Shown here piece by piece: positions 6,641 to 13,638 of a stretch of DNA of 21,989 nucleotides. Both the position numbers and the translations under genes were made by a program. Every line of letters starts with the position of its first letter. The first letter of the stretch is position 1. Below the pieces are notes generated by a model that was not told the DNA's origin, did no database searches, and worked only from the letters and a program-made list of their open reading frames with translations. The DNA is from CAZKTO01 sp964555685 (GTDB lineage: Bacteria > Chloroflexota > Dehalococcoidia > SHYB01). The stretch lies in the NCBI GenBank assembly GCA_964555685.1, contig CAZKTO010000053.1, forward strand, positions 1 through 21,989, given 5' to 3'.

Positions 6641-8461
6641 TCAGGTTTCGGAACTTACTACCCCCCCGGCCGCTTCGTTCCGGGCCGCGCCAGCGAAGGC
6701 AGGAGTCCTTGCTGCCGCCGCCTCTGCGATGCTCTCCACGCCCTCTTTGATGACCATGTGCCGCGCCTCGACGAAGCCTACGATGGTGGTGAAGAATCTG
6801 CCGATAGCGAAGAGGATGAGGCCCATCCCGAAGAGCATCCATGGCGCTAATGAGGCAGCGTACAGGTTCACAGCCAGGAAAGACGACTTGAAGAGCCCCG
6901 ACACCGCCTCTGGTCCGCCAAGGCCAGCGAACTGTTGCCCTAGCATCCTATGGATGCTGACGGCGAAGAGGATGACGATGGGGAATGTCGCGGTGAAGAT
7001 GAAAGCCTCTCCCAGCAGGTGCGGCCTCAGAAGGTCCCAGGGCGCGAGAGACATGGGCTGTGTGACAGTCAGGTCCTCATCCTCGACCTTTTCGCCTCGG
7101 GCAGCCGGAATGAGCTTGCTGAACCCCGTTGGCAGCAGGATCCCCGTTGCACGGAGGTTGATGACGATGGTGACCAGCGCCAGGCCTATGGCCAGCATAA
7201 GGACGCCGATGCCGACAAACCGCCCCGCCGCAACCACCTCATTGAGCATCGCGTCGAGGCGCAGTGCGTTCTGGAACCGGACGGTGTCGGTGACGCCGTC
7301 CAATCGCATGAGGGTCAACTGGTCGAAGTTATACGAGCGGACTCCCGCCATTCCCAGGAAGAAAAAGGTGACGACGAAAAGGCCGAAGACCGCCAGGGGC
7401 GCTACCACCTTCGTGGGCCACAGGGTGGGTTCGATGGCGGGCCGGGCGATGACGCCTCCCGATAGGTCCGCCACAGCGTGGCCAAAGGCCTGACGCTGCT
7501 CGCGCAAGTACCGGATGATCGCCAGGAGCAGGAACGCTATTGCAAAGAACAGCAAGCCCAACCCCATGACGATGGCAGGCTCGATGCTGCGGTCGAGGAT
7601 GCCGCTCGTGTTCATCGCGAGGCCACTTACCCCTCCATCGAACTCCTTCCACTTGGCCCACGAGGCGAACCCCGCCTGCACCATGCCCGCGGGGAGAGAC
7701 AGAGCCAACAGGATGGCCCCTGCGATCGCGACGCTAAGGTAGCCCCATGGCCGGAACGATGCGGGTGTGTCTGCCATGGGGCCGGGGTCCTGGCCCATGG
7801 CCTTGCGGGTGAAAAACGCCAGCCCCCGGGATTGGAAGCTCAGATTGCTCACGATGGTGGCGAGACCAGAGGCTATGCCCAGGACCAGCAGACCCTCGCC
7901 CGCGAATTTGACCCCTGTGATCACCGGGTCCAGGGTCTGATCAATGATGACCCACGTGTGATAGGCGGCGCCGGTAGTGTGCCCGTCAAACTCCGACTTC
8001 TTGAGGAGGACCGTGTTGGCATCCCACCACAATGTCATCGCCAACGCGAGTAGGACCGTTGCGACGCCTAGCACAAGGAACCGGGTGAACCAGCGGCCAT
8101 ACCAGGGCTCCCGGACGCGGGCAGCCGCGACGTCCCCGACCCCCAGAGGGCCATAGGCATCGGCGACCGCGTGCCCCGTCGCCCGAAGGTTTCGGACGAT
8201 GGTGGCGATCGCAAACCCTATCCCCAACTTCACGAGACTCAATCCAACGAAGAGCCAGGTGGACACGAAGTGGTCAAGTGCGGCGTCGGCGGTCTTGGTG
8301 GTCTTGAAAAGGGTCCCGTCGGTCTGCCCGTCGAAGAAGTTGTTGGCCCAGACGGCGATCATCGCGTCCCGGGCAGGCGTCAGCAAAAACAGCGCTGACA
8401 CCAGCACGAGGAACCCAACCACTAGGAACGTCGGATACTTCGGGATCAACCTGTCAATCAC
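6641..8461 (-). CDS. membrane protein with five two-helix repeats
   Basis: A protein of about 606 residues that I do not recognise. It consists of five tandem modules of roughly 105-120 residues. Each has a membrane helix, a 40-60 residue polar loop and a second helix. Most end in a related motif: ATIVRNLRATG, ATIVSNLSFQS, LAIIRYLREQR, VTIVINLRATG and a degenerate fifth (FTTIVGFVEAR). HAVAD recurs after the first and third. About ten membrane segments result, with loops probably outside. The frame is open to a GTG at 8491, but GTG at 8461 has GGAGG eight bases upstream and starts directly before the first helix, so I chose it. There are no catalytic or transporter motifs. The upstream gene encodes a small helical protein that may work with it. 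Confidence 0.8.
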   Translation of the reverse strand: MIDRLIPKYPTFLVVGFLVLVSALFLLTPARDAMIAVWANNFFDGQTDGTLFKTTKTADAALDHFVSTWLFVGLSLVKLGIGFAIATIVRNLRATGHAVADAYGPLGVGDVAAARVREPWYGRWFTRFLVLGVATVLLALAMTLWWDANTVLLKKSEFDGHTTGAAYHTWVIIDQTLDPVITGVKFAGEGLLVLGIASGLATIVSNLSFQSRGLAFFTRKAMGQDPGPMADTPASFRPWGYLSVAIAGAILLALSLPAGMVQAGFASWAKWKEFDGGVSGLAMNTSGILDRSIEPAIVMGLGLLFFAIAFLLLAIIRYLREQRQAFGHAVADLSGGVIARPAIEPTLWPTKVVAPLAVFGLFVVTFFFLGMAGVRSYNFDQLTLMRLDGVTDTVRFQNALRLDAMLNEVVAAGRFVGIGVLMLAIGLALVTIVINLRATGILLPTGFSKLIPAARGEKVEDEDLTVTQPMSLAPWDLLRPHLLGEAFIFTATFPIVILFAVSIHRMLGQQFAGLGGPEAVSGLFKSSFLAVNLYAASLAPWMLFGMGLILFAIGRFFTTIVGFVEARHMVIKEGVESIAEAAAARTPAFAGAARNEAAGGVVSSET

Positions 8462-8583
8462 AACCACACCCTCCAGACTCCGCCCATCCACCCGGCGCCG
8501 TCTCCGCTCCTGCCGCCGCTGACGGCCAGTCGCCTCGCGGGGGAGGACCGGGCGGCCGGCCGTCAGCAGACTGAGGAGCGCGG

Positions 8584-9021
8584 CTAGTTCCTGGAGCCGC
8601 TGGTCACAGCGCTCCAGCTATCGAGGAACGCCTGGCGCGCCTTGGGATTGACCTCGCCCAGCACCTTCTCCTGGACCTTGAGGTCCAGCGCGCTCAAGTT
8701 CGGGTCGGCTTTCAACGCCACGATCCGGGACGCGATGATGGTGCGGCGCTTGTCCTCAGGCAGCTCACCGATGATCTCGACGCGGGTCGCGATGACCTTC
8801 TCCCGGTTCTTGTCCTTCACGCCGGGATTGTGGAAGCCGCGGAACATCCCCCGGATCGCCTCCTGCCTCCTCTCCTCTGTATAGGAGAGCAGCCCAGTGA
8901 TGCGTCCCCGCATCATCTGCTTGCGCATCATGCTGGGCATGCTCGCAAGCATGTTCACCATGCCAGGGCCCATCTCTCCCTCATCCACCGCCGCCGTCTT
9001 CTTCCCGCCGAACAGTCCCAT
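8584..9021 (-). CDS. small alpha-helical protein of unknown function
   Basis: A 145-residue soluble protein, predicted mostly helical, with a Met-rich N-terminal part (MLASMPSMMRKQMMRGR). Two similar helical units follow (KVIATRVEIIGELPEDKRR and TIIASRIVALKADPNLS), suggesting a small repeat fold. The ATG has AAGGAGG six bases upstream, a strong site. It precedes the five-repeat membrane protein by about 120 bases on the same strand, so the two are probably co-expressed. I find no cofactor or catalytic motif and assign no function. Confidence 0.72.
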   Translation of the reverse strand: MGLFGGKKTAAVDEGEMGPGMVNMLASMPSMMRKQMMRGRITGLLSYTEERRQEAIRGMFRGFHNPGVKDKNREKVIATRVEIIGELPEDKRRTIIASRIVALKADPNLSALDLKVQEKVLGEVNPKARQAFLDSWSAVTSGSRN

Positions 9022-9332
9022 CTTGAGCCTCCTTCTGGCTCGCTATATTCCGCCTGCTGGGCATCCTGCGTCCGCAGGTCGGTCCGTCTACAACCTCAGC
9101 GTAGCCTTTAGTCCATCCGATTGATGTCGCCTGGGTGACAAAACTTGTGAGCGCACCGTCATCTCCGCTGCCGTTTCTCTCCGGAAACCTGAACGGCGGC
9201 ATGGTCCGGCGGCATCCCCGCACCAACACCCGGACCCATAAGGCTCTCGGACCCGAACACCAGGATCGCGGCCAGCAGGTAGGTGAGAGGAATGGTCCAG
9301 CCGGAGCCCGCCGCGCACCTGCCAGCTTCGAG
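9022..9332. other. intergenic stretch with an orphan membrane-like frame
   Basis: This 311-base stretch separates the DUF3179 gene end from the small helical gene. No RNA gene or terminator is evident. On the minus strand, in the DUF3179 frame just past its TAG, an open stretch reads TIPLTYLLAAILVFGSESLM and runs to TGA. It looks like a membrane helix but has no ATG start before the helix. It may be a remnant of a decayed membrane gene or coincidence. Confidence 0.3.
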
Positions 9333-10652
9333 CTACCTGCCGCTATAGACCACGGTGTTGGGTTTGAACACCGCCCAGGAGAACCAGAAGTGGTTGCCGT
9401 GGACAACGGGTGTCAGCTGCGTCCCCTTGAGCGGGCCGGCTGTGGCCAGTCCGAAGAGATTCCAGGCGCTTCCCGTCTCGTTGTCCCTGAATTCACCGCC
9501 TTGCGCACGGAACGTCGCCTTTCGCCCGGCAACCTGGGAGACAAACACACCCGTTGCCCCCACGTCACGCCCCCGGGCGATGGAGCTGTCGTCCAGGGCA
9601 GAGGCTGTGCCTTTCTTGAAGAAGACCACGATCTCCTTACGGCCGATCGTGTAGTGGACCACGGGCTCGTCCTCCAGCACGTCGAAGGGGAACGCGACCG
9701 CCTCATCGCCGATTTCGACCGTTGCCACCCGCGCGATCGCTGGGAGCCGGCTGTCGGCCGGTCCCCTGAACAAGAAAGGCGAACTTGTGTCGTAGCCGGT
9801 GTAGGGGTTTCGCCCGTAGGGCCGGGAGTGACCCGTTTGGCGAGACAGGACTTTCCCATCCGGGTGAGCGTTCTTGAATTCGCTCCAAGACACGACGGGC
9901 GAGTCCCGGAACTTGAGCGTGGTTCCGGTCAGGTCCCCCACGACCGCCCCACCGGTGATCTGCTGCCACCACGACTGGGTCTGGCGGTCATACATCACCA
10001 GGTCGCTGAACCGCAGATTGCCGGTGGTGCCAAAGTCAAGGACGCGGCCATCTGGCAGGGTGCTTTCAAACACGACGGCAGAGTTGCAGAGGGGGCAATA
10101 GGTAATGGCGACGGGGGCGCCTCCCACCACGTCGTTGACGATCTCGTGCCAGATAAGGATCTGGAGTGGGTAGGCCCGCGCATCCCCGTCGATTTGCAGT
10201 ACCTGCACCGGTTCCCTGTCGTCTAGCCATGTACCGGCCTGTGGTACCGTCTCGAACTTTGGCCTGTCTATCGCCGGTATCCCATCCTTGCCTGGTCCTC
10301 CTGATGTGAACTCTTTCAGAGGAACACTGCGGATCCGGAAATTGGTCTTGTCCCAATCGCCGGTGGAAAATCCCGCGCCTCGCAACTCTTCCTTCAACTG
10401 CTGCTCACTGATCGGGGTGGGCTTCACCGCCTTGCTCGCTTCCAGAGGCCGGGTCTCAACTCCAGGGGTGGCGGAGGCGCCGGGCGTAAGCGATGGCGGC
10501 GCTGTGGACTGGGCCACGGCAGGCGGCGCCGCGCCGGGGGCCGGTGACGCAGTTGGTGACGCAGTTGACGAGTCCCCCGAGCCGCAGGCGGCGACGACGA
10601 CACCCGCTGCCACGCCCAAGGCCGCGAGCTTGTACCTGCCAGGAATAGTCAT
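9333..10652 (-). CDS. DUF3179 domain lipoprotein
   Basis: A 439-residue predicted lipoprotein. The signal segment ends in the lipobox VVAAC and is followed by a Pro/Ala/Ser/Thr linker of about 60 residues. The DUF3179 domain follows, with its hallmark ITYCPLCNSAVVF (a CPLC pair), several Gly/Tyr-rich strands (GRNPYTGYDTSS) and the C-terminal HFWFSWAVFKPNT. The biochemical role of DUF3179 is not established to my knowledge. The ATG at 10652 is preferred over the ATG at 10658 because GGAGG lies six bases before it but touches the other. It follows ccdA by about 20 bases, after a TlpA-like gene, suggesting that the CPLC cysteines are kept reduced by, or exchange with, that pathway (inference). 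Confidence 0.9.
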   Translation of the reverse strand: MTIPGRYKLAALGVAAGVVVAACGSGDSSTASPTASPAPGAAPPAVAQSTAPPSLTPGASATPGVETRPLEASKAVKPTPISEQQLKEELRGAGFSTGDWDKTNFRIRSVPLKEFTSGGPGKDGIPAIDRPKFETVPQAGTWLDDREPVQVLQIDGDARAYPLQILIWHEIVNDVVGGAPVAITYCPLCNSAVVFESTLPDGRVLDFGTTGNLRFSDLVMYDRQTQSWWQQITGGAVVGDLTGTTLKFRDSPVVSWSEFKNAHPDGKVLSRQTGHSRPYGRNPYTGYDTSSPFLFRGPADSRLPAIARVATVEIGDEAVAFPFDVLEDEPVVHYTIGRKEIVVFFKKGTASALDDSSIARGRDVGATGVFVSQVAGRKATFRAQGGEFRDNETGSAWNLFGLATAGPLKGTQLTPVVHGNHFWFSWAVFKPNTVVYSGR

Positions 10653-10674
10653 TGCCATCCTCCTTCATGCCGCG

Positions 10675-11604
10675 CTAGGCGATCTTGTCCAGCAGGCCCC
10701 CGATGGTCAGCCAGTAGTACACGACGTACATACCAGCCAAGATCATGAATCCGGTGCTCAGCGGTTGGACGTAGGGCAGCGCCTTGCGCAGCGCCCCTGC
10801 CATCGCGCCTTTGAACAGCGCCATCGCGATCGTCAGCAGCATGATCACGAGGCCCATGCCCAGCGCGAAGAGGACAAACTGTCCTATCTGGGTGCCAAGC
10901 TGACCCACCGCCAACGAGGTCCCGATCACCGCGAGAAAGATCGGCAGCGTGCAACTCAGGGACGCCGTGCCGTAGCTCAACCCGAAGAAAAAGTAACCGC
11001 GCGGGCCGAGCTGCTTCGGATCGCCCATGCGGCTCGCGGCGCGTGCCGCAAACCCTAGGTAGACCTTGCCCTTGAGGAGCCACGCCCCCGCGATGACGAG
11101 CAGCACACCGATCGTCAACCCGATCCACGGGATCGCATCGACCACGGGGCTCGCGCCCCCGGTGATGATAACCCCGGCGACACCGAACAGGACGACGAAA
11201 CCCGCCGTCACGGCGCCGCCTACCGCCAGCGCGCGGCCGAGTCTCCCGAAGAACGACTGCCGCCGCTCGCCCTCTTGCTGGCCGAGGTACAGTCCCAGAT
11301 AGGCAGGAAGCATGGCGAAGCCACAGGGGTTCACCGCCGATACCAGTCCCGCGGCAAAAGCGAACCCGAAGGGCAGCGCCGATGAGACGCCGCCCAGGCC
11401 GCTTCCCGACCGTCCGGACAGGGTTTCCACGAAGACGTTCAGGGCGCCCGCGCCGCCACGGCTCTCGGTGATGACCGCGCCCACGACCGCCAGGGCGAGG
11501 GCCGCGGCGGCGACAGCAACCGGCCCTATGAGGCCCCAGCGCCATGCAGCCGCAGGGAAGTGACCGTCTGCCATATGCCCCGCCCCGTCCGCCACGTCAC
11601 GCAT
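10675..11604 (-). CDS. ccdA: CcdA-like thiol-disulfide membrane transporter
   Basis: An integral membrane protein (309 residues from this start) of the CcdA/DsbD-beta family, which carries reducing equivalents from cytoplasmic thioredoxin across the membrane to TlpA/ResA-type proteins. The paired reactive cysteines are visible in VNPCGFAMLPAYLG and in SLSCTLPIFLA, about 130 residues apart. Six or seven hydrophobic helices are evident, the first being an extra N-terminal anchor. The frame extends to 11682, but the ATG at 11604 lies two bases after the stop of a newly found small gene and has AAAGGCGG upstream, so it is the better start. It sits between the TlpA-like and DUF3179 genes and is probably translationally coupled to both sides. 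Confidence 0.92.
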   Translation of the reverse strand: MRDVADGAGHMADGHFPAAAWRWGLIGPVAVAAAALALAVVGAVITESRGGAGALNVFVETLSGRSGSGLGGVSSALPFGFAFAAGLVSAVNPCGFAMLPAYLGLYLGQQEGERRQSFFGRLGRALAVGGAVTAGFVVLFGVAGVIITGGASPVVDAIPWIGLTIGVLLVIAGAWLLKGKVYLGFAARAASRMGDPKQLGPRGYFFFGLSYGTASLSCTLPIFLAVIGTSLAVGQLGTQIGQFVLFALGMGLVIMLLTIAMALFKGAMAGALRKALPYVQPLSTGFMILAGMYVVYYWLTIGGLLDKIA

Positions 11605-11606
11605 CG

Positions 11607-11765
11607 TCAAACCGCCTTTTCCCGGAACGCCCACGTCAGCAGCGCGAACGAGGTCACCGCGAGTCCTGCGGTCCAGCCCCAATGGATGCGCCGCTCTGGC
11701 GCTCTGGCTGCCCTGCGCTGGGCTGGGGCACGGCCCTCAAAGCCGGGCTGTGGGCCGCGCGTCAC
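11607..11765 (-). CDS. 52-residue single-pass membrane protein
   Basis: A short ORF fitting exactly between the TlpA-like and CcdA genes. Its GTG start overlaps the TlpA stop (GTGA) and its TGA lies two bases before the CcdA ATG. The product has a basic N-terminal half (APAQRRAARAPERRIHWGW), then one membrane helix (AGLAVTSFALLTWAF) and a short REKAV tail. The tight packing on both sides and the Arg-rich-then-helix layout suggest a real gene with its N-terminus in the cytoplasm. By size and position it recalls small helper proteins of cytochrome c and thiol-transfer operons, but I see no sequence match to any. Function unknown. Confidence 0.6.
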   Translation of the reverse strand: MTRGPQPGFEGRAPAQRRAARAPERRIHWGWTAGLAVTSFALLTWAFREKAV

Positions 11766-12457
11766 GATGGCCCCCCTTGAGCTTTCAACAGACCTTCAGC
11801 CAGCTCGATCATCTTGCCCTGGGTCAGCAGGCCCGTCCACTTCCGGAACACTTTCCCGTCAGGCGTCATGAAGTACGTGGTGGGCATGCCTAACACCTCG
11901 TACGTGCGGACCACATTGGCGTCGAACGTGGTGCCCGCGGGATAGGTAACGCCGAGCTCTCGCAGCAGCTTTTGCCCGTCGTCCCTCGATCCCAATTGGA
12001 CAAAAGGTCCGACATCGAGACCAAAGAGGATGATGCGCTCCTGGAACCTTTGATAGAGCGCCTGCAGGTCGGGCATCTCTGCCCGGCAGGGCGGACACAG
12101 CCCGGCCCAGAAGTTCAGAATCACGGGCTTGCCGGTGTTGAACAGGCTCGAGAACTGGAAGTTGTCGCCGCCGAGGGCCTGCTGTCCTTGATAGGCGGAG
12201 ATGCGGAAGTCTGCGGGGATTTGCAGCTTGCGCGCGGTCGTTGGGGAGGCAGCGGTCGGGGCCGGGGCAGACGTGGCAGGGGTGGGCTGCGTGGTGGCGC
12301 GGGGCGTAGCCGCCGGTGGCGCGGAGATGGAGGAGCCCCCGCAAGCGGCGACCAGGACAGCAGCGGCCGCAGCCACGCCGATGACGCCATGAACGCGGGA
12401 CACCCGCAAGCAAAAAAACCGCATGCAAAGGCCGTTTGCGATTGTCCGCCTGTTCAT
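11762..12457 (-). CDS. TlpA/ResA-like thioredoxin-fold lipoprotein
   Basis: A 231-residue lipoprotein with a hydrophobic segment ending in LVAAC, a Thr/Pro/Ala linker and a thioredoxin domain. The active site is NFWAGLCPPCRAEMP (CPPC), followed by the usual cis-proline MPTTYFMTPDGKV. It should act outside the cytoplasmic membrane as a disulfide reductase supplied by CcdA. The ATG at 12457 has GGAGG five bases upstream; the frame extends to 12535 but that extension lacks a ribosome site. It overlaps the next small gene by four bases (GTGA). Likely clients are cytochrome c apoproteins or the DUF3179 lipoprotein encoded two genes downstream. Confidence 0.92.
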   Translation of the reverse strand: MNRRTIANGLCMRFFCLRVSRVHGVIGVAAAAAVLVAACGGSSISAPPAATPRATTQPTPATSAPAPTAASPTTARKLQIPADFRISAYQGQQALGGDNFQFSSLFNTGKPVILNFWAGLCPPCRAEMPDLQALYQRFQERIILFGLDVGPFVQLGSRDDGQKLLRELGVTYPAGTTFDANVVRTYEVLGMPTTYFMTPDGKVFRKWTGLLTQGKMIELAEGLLKAQGGPS

Positions 12458-12568
12458 GGTCGCCTCCGGTGCTTTTTGCGAGATTCCTGCTGCCGGGGAG
12501 CGAGGTCCGCTCCCCGGCAGCAGGCCAACATGCAAGGCCGCCCCTGGGCCGGGCGTCGCGCCCGCGCC

Positions 12569-12869
12569 TTACTTCCTCGAGATCTCCTTCATCGGCCGCC
12601 CGCAACAGACCGGCGCCTGCGCCTGCTGCGCCTGCGCCTGCTGCGCCTGCGCCTGCTGCGCCTGCGCCTGCTGCGCCTGCGCNNNNNNNNNNNNNNNNNN
12701 NNNNNNNNNNNNNNNNNNNNNNNNNNNNNNNNNNNNNNNNNNNNNNNNNNNNNNNNNNNNNNNNNNNNNNNNNNNNNNNNNNCTGCTGCGCCTGCTGCTG
12801 CGGCGTGACCGTCAGTTCCTTCTTCGATCCACAGCCTACGCACTGGAACGTGACTTGCTGAGTTGCCAT
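12569..12869 (-). CDS. zinc-ribbon-like protein with Gln-Ala repeat, split by gap
   Basis: The N-terminal 29 codons (from ATG 12869, AAGGAG upstream) encode MATQQVTFQCVGCGSKKEL and a Gln-rich start of a repeat. After the N block, 37 more codons to TAA at 12569-12571 give repeated QAQQA and then APVCCGRPMKEISRK. The two halves are one small protein with CVGC and VCCG cysteine clusters at its ends, probably joining in one zinc site, separated by a Gln/Ala linker. Both halves meet the gap at codon boundaries, so the true gap must be a multiple of three; the drawn 100 N shifts the frame artificially. Real length is unknown. It lies in the operon between the Met/His-rich membrane protein and the TlpA-like gene. 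Confidence 0.7.
12613..12682 (-). repeat. 15-base tandem repeat coding for Gln-Ala
   Basis: About four and a half copies of a 15-base unit (on the plus strand gcgcctgcgcctgct) run up to the assembly gap, and related sequence resumes on the other side. The unit is a multiple of three and keeps the frame, coding for the five-residue repeat Q-A-Q-A-Q on the minus strand. Slippage of this array is the likely cause of both copy-number change and the assembly break. Confidence 0.85.
12683..12782. other. 100-N assembly gap
   Basis: A run of exactly 100 N, the conventional filler for a gap of unknown size. It lies inside a 15-base tandem repeat and interrupts a single small gene. Frames read through it are not reliable. 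Confidence 0.97.
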
Positions 12870-12926
12870 GGCTCTCCTTTCTATCGGCGGCCTTGCATCG
12901 TTGGGTAAGATCGCTCTGCGCCGTCG

Positions 12927-13403
12927 CTACGCGGCGTATACCGCCCCACCCACCAGCCCGAACACCGCGTGCACCGCGACGATCGCCATCGGCGCCGTCG
13001 CCCCCAGCCTCACCCCGAAAAACCCGGGCGCCGGCACCGTCGTCCCTCCTCCCACGCCATCGGCGGCCATCCGGGGGTGCACCATCGGCATCATCCCGAA
13101 CGCCGCCCCCGCCGCCATCGCGTGCACCACTCCGAAGAGCCCAGCCCATCCCGCCACGGTCGTCTCGATCCCGAACGCGTCGATGAGCCCCGCGTAGATG
13201 AGGAAAAGGACGATCCCCATGACGACGTGCATCATCAGCCCCGCCACCCAGGCCGTCGTCCCCTTTGGAAAGACCATGGTCCCCAGCGTCATGGGCATGT
13301 CCATCTTGATCCCCATCATCGCGGAGCCCATGGTCATGGCGACCGTCATAGCGATCACGCCCACCAGGCCCCCCAGCACCGCTCTGCCGGTCTCGAAGTC
13401 CAT
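12927..13403 (-). CDS. Met/His-rich four-helix membrane protein
   Basis: A 158-residue integral membrane protein with about four helices. It is rich in methionine (for example MGSAMMGIKMDMPMTLGTM) and has histidines in or beside helices (MMHVVMG, VVHAMAAG, MVHPRM, AVHAVFG). Such residues can bind copper or other soft metals, but no known transporter motif is present, so this is only a suggestion. The ATG has GGAGGAG six bases upstream. It is the first gene of the minus-strand operon leading to TlpA, CcdA and DUF3179, and diverges from the radical SAM gene across a region with a long palindrome. Confidence 0.78.
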   Translation of the reverse strand: MDFETGRAVLGGLVGVIAMTVAMTMGSAMMGIKMDMPMTLGTMVFPKGTTAWVAGLMMHVVMGIVLFLIYAGLIDAFGIETTVAGWAGLFGVVHAMAAGAAFGMMPMVHPRMAADGVGGGTTVPAPGFFGVRLGATAPMAIVAVHAVFGLVGGAVYAA

Positions 13404-13471
13404 CGCGCTCTCCTCCGTTCACCCCGCTCGCATCCGCCAGCGTCGATGCTCCCAGTCTGCCGCCAACCGGC

Positions 13472-13505
13472 GCGCAAAGATGTCAGCAAGGTGACATCTT
13501 TGCGC
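13472..13505. promoter_or_regulatory. 34-base palindrome, Crp-type operator candidate
   Basis: Two perfect 14-base arms (GCGCAAAGATGTCA and its complement) flank a six-base spacer GCAAGG. The core TGTCA-N6-TGACA has the spacing of Crp/Fnr-family sites (Crp uses TGTGA-N6-TCACA). It lies 69 bases before the minus-strand gene and about 134 before the plus-strand radical SAM gene, so it could control both. A Crp/Fnr regulator is encoded 3 kb downstream in the same cluster. Binding is inferred. Confidence 0.72.
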
Positions 13506-13553
13506 ATGGCCGTCGCGTACCCTTCGCTCGGCCCGTCTCCACCCGCACCCGGC

Positions 13554-13562
13554 TGGTAGAAT
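13554..13562 (+). promoter_or_regulatory. possible extended -10 promoter
   Basis: TGGTAGAAT fits an extended -10 (TGn plus a TATAAT-like hexamer). No good -35 is visible at the right distance. If used, transcription would start near 13569, placing the palindrome centre about 80 bases upstream, a position from which Crp-type proteins can activate. Weak evidence. Confidence 0.3.
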
Positions 13563-13638
13563 GGGCGGGAACCCGTCCGCACCCGCCGGCATCCAAACGG
13601 GCGAACACCCACCGAGCGGAGCCAGACAGGAACGATCC

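Noticed and set aside
9135..10226. 363-residue plus-strand ORF
   Set aside because: It is the antisense shadow of the DUF3179 gene, with no domain and no supported start.
12613..12682. CRISPR-like short repeats
   Set aside because: The 15-base units are directly adjacent with no spacers and code for a Gln-Ala linker in frame.
11859..12869. 336-residue ORF with Ala-Gly repeats across the N gap
   Set aside because: It joins the zinc-ribbon N-terminus to the wrong frame because 100 N is not a multiple of three. The correct frame resumes as Gln-Ala repeats ending in APVCCGRPM.
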